Origin: HGM12669 sp048527645
GTDB taxonomy: Bacteria; Bacillota; Clostridia; Oscillospirales; CAG-272
Assembly (NCBI GenBank): GCA_048527645.1
Contig: DBGFNI010000086.1
Location: 1-6,473 of the forward strand
Direction: 5' to 3'
DNA: 6,473 nucleotides
Under the pieces are notes generated by a model. That model was given only the letters and a program-made list of their open reading frames with translations. It was not told the origin of the DNA and made no database searches. Made by a program: the position numbers and the translations under genes. Each line of letters begins with the position of its first letter. Within the stretch, counting starts at the first letter, position 1. Of this stretch, positions 1 through 5,452 are shown piece after piece.

Positions 1-5
1 TTCAT
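1..5 (-). CDS. Start of a further minus-strand gene, cut by the window edge
   Basis: Only the ATG (bases 5-3) and two more bases are inside the window, so the product cannot be named. The call rests on a strong ribosome binding site, GGAGG on the minus strand at 15-11, five bases before the ATG. The gene lies downstream of the SLH-GH123 gene in the same direction, 82 bases after its stop. A terminator-like hairpin sits between the two. A TATATT at 30-25 could be a -10 box, but no -35 match is seen at the right distance. Readthrough past the hairpin is therefore as likely as a separate promoter. Confidence 0.55.
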
Positions 6-36
6 ATGTACCTCCAAAACAGAAAATATACAATGT

Positions 37-73
37 CACAAATTCCCACCGGGATTTCCGGTGGGAATTTGTG
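37..73 (-). terminator. Perfect 16-bp hairpin after the SLH-GH123 gene
   Basis: Bases 37-52 and 58-73 are exact reverse complements (arm CACAAATTCCCACCGG) around a 5-base loop, 14 bases past the stop of the minus-strand gene. The A/T-rich outer stem gives AAATT before and AATTT after the GC-rich core, as in many intrinsic terminators. The following minus-strand sequence (ACATTGTATATTTTC) is not a clean U-tract. It is most likely a terminator for the SLH gene, but it could instead be an mRNA-stabilising or processing hairpin with partial readthrough into the next gene. Confidence 0.6.
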
Positions 74-87
74 ATCATACAACGCGT

Positions 88-2724
88 TTATGCACCGTAA
101 AACGGAGTAAGAATTCTTGTATATGCCTCACCGTTGACATAGATCTGTTTTTCAACAGGCTCCGAGCCCGAAACCGTGACAACTGTCTGATAGACATAAC
201 AGCCGTCCGTTTGCTGTCCGGTGAGAATTTTGCCGTCTACAACAACCTTTGCATCTGCGTCCGCATAGACGGAAATGATTTTCTTTGCCGCATTGGAACC
301 GTAGTTTTTCACACTGACCAAGACATCCTCGTCCTGACGCATGATATCCTGTGCCATGATTTCGCGAACGCGCAGCATCAGCGCGGGATTGTCCCGGTCA
401 TACTGGCCGCCGGCGATATATTCGTCCGCGTCGTAAACCGCCTCATAATACGTGTTCATCAGATCGTCCGCACTCACGCCGGTCAAGCCCAAACGCGCCA
501 GAATCGCTTGATACTTCTCTTCCAGCATGGTCAGATATTCATAATCCTCAAATCCGTCTCGGATGCTCTCCAGACGGATGGTCGGCACCGGGACGTTTCT
601 GCCGACATACGAATCATTGACAGTACCGGGATAAGCCAGCAAGCCGTCTCCTGCGACATTGTGTCCCCACAGCGTGTAGGGATTATTCCAGATGTCAATA
701 ATATAATCAACCTGCGCATTCGTTTTGCCCCACACGCCCCAAAGCGTGGTAGCCCAGTAGATTTCACCCGTCGCGCCGGTATCGCGCTGCATCCAGTGCA
801 CCAGGCGTGCTGTCATCAGATCATCCTGAATGTGATAAGTAGGATAAGGCATCGAGGGGGTAACACAGCCGTACCACCACACGGTGGAACCGTTTGCCTG
901 CTTTTCCCGAATCTCCGTTTCAGAAAGCATGCCGACATCGTATTTGTTAAACGGCGTCTTACAGTACCACAGCGGGCACCAGTCCTTGATATAGGGCTCA
1001 TAGGCGGCACAAGCGGTGGTTACAATAACAGGGAGAGAATATTCATGCCAGTCTTCCTTTCTATCGAAGGAAGTGGCAAACAGCATCTTAATATTCGAAG
1101 CATACCGCCTTACACGTTCGTAATTCGCATCATCGGGATTCAACTCGCCGTTTGCCGTGGTTGATGCAATCGGCTCATCCAGATCATACAGATAAGCCTT
1201 TTCCAACAGTCCGGCAGCATCAAGGGATTTCAGCAAATTCTGGTTATCCAGCGTGTAAACAGAATAGTTGTTCACGGTCAGCGGAACACGATAACCGTTG
1301 ACTTCTTCGCGGTCAACATAAGACTTCAAAACCGTCATGAAATCTTCCAGGTTAGAGGATGTCACCGCCCCGTCCTTATAGGGGATATTGGTGGATGTGA
1401 TCCGGTAATTGAGGAAGAACTCATAGTACATTTTCTTGATGTCTAAGGCTTCGGACGACGATGTACAATTACCGTTCTTATAATAGTATTCTTCCGTATA
1501 CCAGAGTGCAAACGCAGTGGTGTAAGAATTTTTGGTCGGAATCTCAAAGTCCCAAACCGTAACCTCCATCGGGATATATACCGGCGCGTCAAACTGATCG
1601 CAGGTCAGCGTCACCGTCCCGGTATAAACGCCCGCGCTCTGCCCCTTGGCAGCCGTGGCGGTAATCCAGTATCCCTGATTGTTCCCCTGGCTGACGTCAC
1701 AATAGGTGTTGTCAAGACCGCCGTCCGAGCCGTCAAACATCGGAACCAGAGCATCGGGATACTTCCCTGCGGTCACGGAGCTGCTCGAAGTATACTGAGA
1801 TTTGATCGACACGTAACGCTGGCGGAAGAGCTCCACCTTTTCCAGCATCTCGCCGTTTTCGTTGACAAGATCGGAAACCGTGCATTTCACATTGGTCAGA
1901 TCTTCATACGCACGCAGCACAAACTGCATACCCTCCGCCTCGTTTTTCGCCATGGAAGCGGTCAGAATACGGCTTGCGTTGCGGGGCAGCGCAGCCTCTT
2001 GCAGCAGCTTCACGGTGTTGGGCAGAATGGAGATCTGCACGCCGCCGGAAGCATCAGCGGTGCAAAGATTGAGATAATCATAAGTACGGTGCAGCAGCGC
2101 AGCCGTCTGCGCGCGCGTCATGACCTGATCGGGGCGGAATGTGTGATCTTCAAAGCCGCCGATCAGCTTCACCCGCTTATCGGAAAGCGCCTTGAGCGGC
2201 TCCTTCGCCCATTCCGACACACTCTGCGCATCCGCAAAGGTCAGCGAATCGGAAAAAGTCATGCCGTAAAACGGCAACAGCTCCATGGTCATAAAGCGGT
2301 ACAGCACCTTTGCGACCTGCTCGCGCGAAATCAACTGCTCCGGCGCAAACAGCGTATCGGAAACGCCCTGTGCCACATCGTGCTGATGTGCCCAGCAAAC
2401 AGCGTCGGTATACCAAGCGCCGTTCGGAACATCCGTAAACACGTTTTCGCCTGTTTGTGTATCAAAACTCATTTTTTGTGCAAAGCGATACAGCACCGTC
2501 ACGAACATCGCGCGCGTCATGCCGGATTCAGGGCAGAAGGTCGTCGGGGTTGTCCCCAAAAATATCTCCTGTTCCAAAGTCCACTTGATATCGTCATACG
2601 CCCAGTGGTCTTTAATATCCGTATACTGCTCTGCCTGCGCCGCAGATGCAGTAAGGCAGCCGAGCAGCATACAGACTGCCATGAGCAGTGCGGTAACGGC
2701 GCGCATGCGTACATTTTTTTTCAT
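88..2724 (-). CDS. Exported SLH-domain protein with GH123-like (DUF4091) glycoside hydrolase region
   Basis: The protein has 878 residues. Residues 1-31 form a signal peptide (basic MKKNVRMR, hydrophobic core, probable cleavage after AQA at 31). Three SLH domains follow at about 33-82 (motif MTRAMF), 94-145 (ISREQV) and 161-218 (GGFEDHTFRPDQVMTRAQ); these normally bind pyruvylated secondary cell-wall polymer, so the protein should sit on the cell wall. Residues about 230-395 look like the beta-sandwich that precedes GH123 catalytic domains. Residues about 400-790 match the GH123/DUF4091 catalytic region: the Asp-Glu pair in YLYDLDEP (D516, E517) fits the family's substrate-assisted catalytic pair, and RDGFEDYEYL (722-731) is a family signature near the barrel end. 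Characterised GH123 enzymes are beta-N-acetylgalactosaminidases; that substrate is inferred here. A beta-rich tail (about 800-878) is unassigned. The start at 2724 is chosen over the in-frame ATG at 2760 because it has an AAGGAGGA site and the earlier ATG lies at or before the predicted transcription start. LLGC at 20-23 weakly resembles a lipobox. Confidence 0.88.
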   Translation of the reverse strand: MKKNVRMRAVTALLMAVCMLLGCLTASAAQAEQYTDIKDHWAYDDIKWTLEQEIFLGTTPTTFCPESGMTRAMFVTVLYRFAQKMSFDTQTGENVFTDVPNGAWYTDAVCWAHQHDVAQGVSDTLFAPEQLISREQVAKVLYRFMTMELLPFYGMTFSDSLTFADAQSVSEWAKEPLKALSDKRVKLIGGFEDHTFRPDQVMTRAQTAALLHRTYDYLNLCTADASGGVQISILPNTVKLLQEAALPRNASRILTASMAKNEAEGMQFVLRAYEDLTNVKCTVSDLVNENGEMLEKVELFRQRYVSIKSQYTSSSSVTAGKYPDALVPMFDGSDGGLDNTYCDVSQGNNQGYWITATAAKGQSAGVYTGTVTLTCDQFDAPVYIPMEVTVWDFEIPTKNSYTTAFALWYTEEYYYKNGNCTSSSEALDIKKMYYEFFLNYRITSTNIPYKDGAVTSSNLEDFMTVLKSYVDREEVNGYRVPLTVNNYSVYTLDNQNLLKSLDAAGLLEKAYLYDLDEPIASTTANGELNPDDANYERVRRYASNIKMLFATSFDRKEDWHEYSLPVIVTTACAAYEPYIKDWCPLWYCKTPFNKYDVGMLSETEIREKQANGSTVWWYGCVTPSMPYPTYHIQDDLMTARLVHWMQRDTGATGEIYWATTLWGVWGKTNAQVDYIIDIWNNPYTLWGHNVAGDGLLAYPGTVNDSYVGRNVPVPTIRLESIRDGFEDYEYLTMLEEKYQAILARLGLTGVSADDLMNTYYEAVYDADEYIAGGQYDRDNPALMLRVREIMAQDIMRQDEDVLVSVKNYGSNAAKKIISVYADADAKVVVDGKILTGQQTDGCYVYQTVVTVSGSEPVEKQIYVNGEAYTRILTPFYGA

Positions 2725-2731
2725 ACAGATT

Positions 2732-2739
2732 TCCTCCTT
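2732..2739 (-). promoter_or_regulatory. Ribosome binding site fixing the SLH-GH123 start
   Basis: The minus strand reads AAGGAGGA, a near-complete anti-Shine-Dalgarno match. There are eight bases between GGAGG and the ATG at 2724. It decides against the upstream in-frame ATG at 2760, which has no such site. Confidence 0.88.
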
Positions 2740-2764
2740 AAATAACGCGCTTATCAGCATATAT

Positions 2765-2794
2765 ATTGTAACATAACCATGTATTTCCTGTCAA
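2765..2794 (-). promoter_or_regulatory. Sigma-A-type promoter of the SLH-GH123 gene
   Basis: On the minus strand a consensus -35 TTGACA (2794-2789) is followed by an 18-base spacer and TACAAT (2770-2765). A TG one base before the -10 makes it an extended -10. The predicted transcription start is near 2758, giving a leader of about 34 bases. This is the best promoter match in the window and suggests the gene is transcribed on its own rather than only from the membrane-protein promoter upstream. Confidence 0.8.
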
Positions 2795-2862
2795 TAATTT
2801 TCAGGAATTTCAACACAAATTCCCAGTGAGCATCTCTCTGATGCCGCAAGCGTGAAAATGCA

Positions 2863-2896
2863 GGGTTTCCGCAGCTGAAAGCTGCATAAACAACCC
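2863..2896 (-). terminator. Imperfect hairpin after the membrane-protein gene, possible weak terminator
   Basis: A perfect inner stem (GCAGCT at 2871-2876 with AGCTGC at 2880-2885, 3-base loop) is flanked by an outer pairing of GGGTT (2863-2867) with AACCC (2892-2896), leaving an internal loop. It begins about 15 bases past the stop of the minus-strand membrane gene. On the minus strand the stem is followed by TGCATTTTCACG, so the T-run is short and delayed. It may terminate weakly or only mark the mRNA end. Confidence 0.35.
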
Positions 2897-2911
2897 GAAA
2901 AACCGTCCGGA

Positions 2912-3448
2912 TCAACGCGTTTTTTTCCGATTCGGCCGAATGCCGAAAAAGGAAGAAAGATAGATGTTGTGATAGCCGATCAGATAAGCTGCTGCGGTCA
3001 TTGCAATACCCGGGAGCAGAATCAAAAAGCCCGCCGCCGGATTTTTCGGCATAAAGAAGTCCCACCAGCCGATATACATACATCCCCAAAACCGACCGAT
3101 CACGTATCCCATGCGCATCCAACCGATCTGCGTAAAATGGTACAGCAGATTCAGCAGCGCCAAGACCAATCCCGGAATGTTATACAGCACGCCGATCAGC
3201 AGTCCTTTCCACGGCCGGTACGCTTCCCTGCCGCCGTCTACGCGGATACGGTCTGTGCCGCCGACCGTCCACATCATCTGATAGATCAGAAACAGATAAA
3301 ACAGAATGGTGAATAAGCCACAAAAAAAGCGGGTAAAGCGATTGACCAGCGTAAAAACGGAAATCATAATGCTGAACAGCGCAATCGCCGTGTGGTTCAC
3401 CAACAGCTTTCCGACACATCCCCCAACGGTGGTGGTAGTATTCTTCAT
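2912..3448 (-). CDS. Multi-spanning membrane protein of unknown function
   Basis: The 178-residue protein matches no family I can name. Hydrophobic stretches at about 18-38, 41-61, 81-103, 112-132 and 139-161 suggest four or five transmembrane segments. A charged loop lies between the second and third (residues 66-81, DRIRVDGGREAYRPWK). The tail RPNRKKTR is basic and probably cytoplasmic. Aromatic residues are concentrated in the fourth segment (GRFWGCMYIGWWDFF). There is no signal peptide, catalytic motif or recognisable binding motif. The start at 3448 has AGAGG nine bases upstream and a promoter further up. It is divergent from the recombinase gene and lies 187 bases upstream of the SLH-GH123 start on the same strand. 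The hydrophobic pattern and the ribosome site support a real gene; the role is unknown. Confidence 0.75.
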   Translation of the reverse strand: MKNTTTTVGGCVGKLLVNHTAIALFSIMISVFTLVNRFTRFFCGLFTILFYLFLIYQMMWTVGGTDRIRVDGGREAYRPWKGLLIGVLYNIPGLVLALLNLLYHFTQIGWMRMGYVIGRFWGCMYIGWWDFFMPKNPAAGFLILLPGIAMTAAAYLIGYHNIYLSSFFGIRPNRKKTR

Positions 3449-3483
3449 ATGCCAATACCTCTAAAATCAGATTCACTGTAATC

Positions 3484-3513
3484 ATTGTACTTTGTGCACT
3501 GTGAACAAATCAA
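3484..3513 (-). promoter_or_regulatory. Promoter of the membrane-protein gene
   Basis: On the minus strand TTGATT (3513-3508) and TACAAT (3489-3484) are separated by 18 bases. The -10 matches five of six consensus positions and the -35 four of six. The spacer is filled by the dyad at 3491-3509, so a bound protein there would block RNA polymerase. Confidence 0.6.
3491..3509. promoter_or_regulatory. Operator-like 19-bp dyad
   Basis: TTTGTGCAC and GTGAACAAA flank a single central T; eight of nine positions are complementary. The dyad covers the -35/-10 spacer of the membrane-gene promoter and lies about 75 bases upstream of the recombinase -10. Position and symmetry fit a binding site for a dimeric repressor. 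The protein is not identifiable from this window. Confidence 0.5.
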
Positions 3514-3584
3514 GCAAATAGAAAAAATCTGTACAAATCTTCGCAAAATTTACATTTTATCCATGTTTGCGCCGCTCAATTTTA

Positions 3585-3590
3585 TATAAT
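3585..3590 (+). promoter_or_regulatory. -10 box of the recombinase gene
   Basis: A perfect TATAAT lies 33 bases before the chosen start codon, with transcription predicted from about 3597. No good -35 is found 16-18 bases upstream (CATGTT at a 17-base spacing). An inverted repeat, CGCAAA (3542-3547) and TTTGCG (3566-3571), flanks the region where a -35 would sit and could bind a regulator. Confidence 0.55.
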
Positions 3591-3610
3591 AGAGTTGCGG
3601 CGAGGGTCGC

Positions 3611-3617
3611 GAGGAGG
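3611..3617 (+). promoter_or_regulatory. Ribosome binding site fixing the recombinase start
   Basis: GAGGAGG lies six bases before the ATG at 3624. An in-frame ATG at 3567 lies upstream of the -10 box and has no such site, so it is not the start. Confidence 0.88.
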
Positions 3618-3623
3618 CAAACG

Positions 3624-4664
3624 ATGTCAGACTATAAAATGCCCGATTTGGATCGGTATCCGCCGCTATTGCGGCGGTTCGCACAGTACAAACTGGATAT
3701 GGACTGCTCCAAAAACACCGTCTCGGATTATCTGATGGATCTGGAACTTTTTTTCCGGTTTCTGTATTTAATCCGTGCCGGCGTAATGGATTTCACCCAA
3801 ATCGGCAAGACAGATATTCAGTCCCTTGATACCGACTTTGTCGGGAGCGTCACACCTAACGAAATCCGCGCCTTCATTTCTTACGCAAACACGCAGCGCG
3901 GCAATCAGGCGCGTGCGCGTGCGCGCAAGCTTTCCAGCATCCGCTCATTTTACCGGTATCTGAATACCAACTATATCACACAGCACAATCCGACGGTCAA
4001 TATAGAGACGCCGAAACTGCAAAAAACGCTTCCCAAATTTTTGACTTTGGAAGAAAGTATTACCCTTTTACAGACCGTGCAGCAGGATACTGCAAGCAAA
4101 ACGCGTCAGCGCGACTACGCGATCATCACGCTGTTTCTCAACTGCGGCATGCGTTTGAGCGAGCTGTGCGGCATTGATATGCGGGACGTCGATCCGAAAT
4201 TTCAGTCTCTGCGCGTTACCGGCAAGGGCAGCAAGGAGCGGCTAATCTATCTCAACGATGCTTGTCGAGATGCCCTGCAGGCATATCTGCGCGTACGGCG
4301 CGATGAAGCCGATCAGATCAAGCCCGGGCATCAGAACGCGCTCTTTTTAAGCACCCGCCACCAGCGAATCAGCCAAAAAACCGTGCAATGGATGGTATAT
4401 AAATACTTGGAGCAGGCCGGCCTTGGAAACCGCAAGCTCTCCACGCATAAACTCCGTCACACTGCCGCTACGCTGATGTATCAAAGCGGCGGCGTGGATG
4501 TCAGAGTCCTCAAGGATATTTTGGGACATGAGCAGCTCAACACGACGCAAATATACACCCATGTCAGTGACGCACAGATGAAAAAAGCAATTGATTCCAA
4601 TCCGCTGGCATCCGTCAAGAGCAAGCAGATGCAAAGGGATGCCCCGCCGGAAAAAAAGGAATAA
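3624..4664 (+). CDS. xerC: Tyrosine recombinase, XerC/XerD type
   Basis: The 346-residue protein is a site-specific recombinase that cleaves and rejoins DNA through a tyrosine-DNA intermediate. The N-terminal SAM-like core-binding domain spans about 12-120 (KNTVSDYLMDL through SSIRSFYRYL), and the catalytic domain about 135-325. All family catalytic residues are present: R177 (CGMRLSEL), K201 (GKGSKER), H275 and R278 (HKLRH), H302 (LGHEQL) and nucleophile Y311 (TQIYTHV). It is longer than the roughly 300-residue E. coli Xer proteins because of extra sequence in the N-terminal domain (about 51-80) and a charged tail (about 327-346). The likely role is resolution of chromosome dimers at dif, as in other Bacillota. 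No dif-like site, excisionase or integrase context is seen here, which argues against a phage or transposon integrase. XerC and XerD cannot be separated safely by eye, so the symbol is provisional. No clear terminator follows, and readthrough into the two-component genes is possible. Confidence 0.88.
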   Translation: MSDYKMPDLDRYPPLLRRFAQYKLDMDCSKNTVSDYLMDLELFFRFLYLIRAGVMDFTQIGKTDIQSLDTDFVGSVTPNEIRAFISYANTQRGNQARARARKLSSIRSFYRYLNTNYITQHNPTVNIETPKLQKTLPKFLTLEESITLLQTVQQDTASKTRQRDYAIITLFLNCGMRLSELCGIDMRDVDPKFQSLRVTGKGSKERLIYLNDACRDALQAYLRVRRDEADQIKPGHQNALFLSTRHQRISQKTVQWMVYKYLEQAGLGNRKLSTHKLRHTAATLMYQSGGVDVRVLKDILGHEQLNTTQIYTHVSDAQMKKAIDSNPLASVKSKQMQRDAPPEKKE

Positions 4665-4731
4665 TTTGCCGAAAAGCCGGGAAATCTTGTAACAAACAGG
4701 CGCCCGTCACCTCTTTTTCACATTGCGAAAA

Positions 4732-4737
4732 TATAAT
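4732..4737 (+). promoter_or_regulatory. -10 box of the two-component operon
   Basis: A perfect TATAAT lies 31 bases before the regulator start codon. No acceptable -35 is found 15-19 bases upstream, so the promoter may depend on an activator or be weak. A small symmetric TTGTAACAA lies at 4687-4695, about 40 bases upstream. The in-frame ATG at 4736 overlaps this box and therefore cannot be the start of a message made from it. Confidence 0.5.
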
Positions 4738-4754
4738 GAGCATATCGGATCACG

Positions 4755-4762
4755 AAAGGGGA
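4755..4762 (+). promoter_or_regulatory. Ribosome binding site fixing the response regulator start
   Basis: AAAGGGGA is followed, seven bases after its last G, by the ATG at 4769. That start gives an N-terminus (MAQTYKILVVDDE) of normal length for the receiver family. Confidence 0.8.
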
Positions 4763-4768
4763 AAAAGC

Positions 4769-5452
4769 ATGGCACAGACATACAAAATTTTAGTGGTAGA
4801 CGATGAAGAAAAAATACGCGATCTGATTCGGAAATACGCCGAGTTTGAAGGGTATGCCGTTGATCAGGCAACCGACGGGATGAACGCGGTGGAAAAATGC
4901 CGGGAAAACGATTATGACATCATCATCATGGATATCATGATGCCCTTCTTAGACGGCTTTTCCGCCTGTAAGGAAATCAAAAAGACAAAAGACATTCCCA
5001 TGATCATGCTCTCCGCACGCGGCGAGGAATATGACAAGATTCACGGCTTTGAGGTCGGCGTTGACGATTATGTGGTCAAGCCGTTTTCTCCCAAGGAGCT
5101 GATGATGCGCGTCGCAGCGGTCATCAAGCGCAGCAAGGCCGCGACAGCGGCGGCGGAAAAGGAAATTCTGCAATTTGAGGGACTGACCGTTGATTTCACC
5201 GGGCGGCTGGTATATGTTGACGGTCAGAAAATCGAAATGACCCCCAAAGAATATGATCTGTTCTTCTATCTGGTCAAAAACAGAGGCATCGCCCTCTCCA
5301 GAGAAAAACTTATCTGTGACGTGTGGGGATACGATTTTTACGGCGATGACAGAACGCTGGACACACACATCAAGCTTTTGCGCAAAAGTTTGGGACCGTA
5401 CAGCAAGTATGTCGTAACCCTGCGCGGCGTGGGATATCGCTTTGAGGCATGA
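4769..5452 (+). CDS. OmpR/PhoB-family response regulator
   Basis: The 227-residue cytoplasmic transcription factor has the usual size for the family. The receiver domain (about 5-120) has the acidic pair D11/D12, phosphoacceptor D55 (IIIMDIMMP), switch residue S82 (MLSARGEE), Y101 and invariant K104 (DDYVVKPF). A short Ala/Lys-rich linker (about 121-133) leads to the winged-helix DNA-binding domain (about 134-226). This domain shows the family signatures EMTPKEYDLFFYLVKN, the recognition-helix region RTLDTHIKLLRKSL (195-208) and the wing RGVGYRFEA. It should be phosphorylated by the kinase encoded immediately downstream, whose ATG overlaps its stop codon. Its target genes cannot be read from the sequence. 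The start at 4769 is preferred to the in-frame ATG at 4736, which lies within the predicted -10 box. It resembles PhoP/YycF-type regulators generally, but I would not assign a specific name. Confidence 0.93.
   Translation: MAQTYKILVVDDEEKIRDLIRKYAEFEGYAVDQATDGMNAVEKCRENDYDIIIMDIMMPFLDGFSACKEIKKTKDIPMIMLSARGEEYDKIHGFEVGVDDYVVKPFSPKELMMRVAAVIKRSKAATAAAEKEILQFEGLTVDFTGRLVYVDGQKIEMTPKEYDLFFYLVKNRGIALSREKLICDVWGYDFYGDDRTLDTHIKLLRKSLGPYSKYVVTLRGVGYRFEA

Noticed and set aside
61..1164. Long plus-strand open frame of 367 codons opposite the SLH-GH123 gene
   Set aside because: It lies wholly antisense to a clear GH123 region, has no ribosome binding site at its start, and its translation lacks recognisable domains. 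It arises from the codon pattern of the real gene.
2656..2667. LLGC in the SLH protein as a lipoprotein signal
   Set aside because: Leu is unusual at the -2 position of a lipobox, and a good signal peptidase I site (AQA) follows at residues 29-31. SLH proteins are normally held by the SLH domains rather than by lipid. The possibility is not fully excluded.
1999..2745. Plus-strand open frame of 248 codons opposite the SLH domains
   Set aside because: It is antisense to three recognisable SLH domains and the signal peptide, and its translation is rich in Arg, His and Cys with no domain pattern. It is a shadow frame.
2754..3122. Minus-strand frame of 122 codons bridging the gap between the membrane protein and SLH genes
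   Set aside because: It starts inside the membrane-protein gene in another frame, lacks a ribosome site, and runs through the SLH promoter. The translation shows no domain or membrane pattern of its own.
3541..3600. AT-rich stretch beside xer as a dif recombination site
   Set aside because: It contains no pair of 11-bp arms like the known dif consensus around a 6-bp centre. The sequence is better explained by the recombinase promoter.
3909..3926. 18-bp alternating purine-pyrimidine run, potential Z-DNA
   Set aside because: It lies inside the recombinase coding region and encodes the Ala-Arg repeats of a conserved helix (QARARARKL). Codon choice explains it without a structural role.
3624..4664. 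Recombinase as an integrase of a mobile element
   Set aside because: There is no excisionase, attachment-site repeat, tRNA end or cargo gene nearby. The protein has the compact XerC/XerD layout and chromosomal-looking neighbours.
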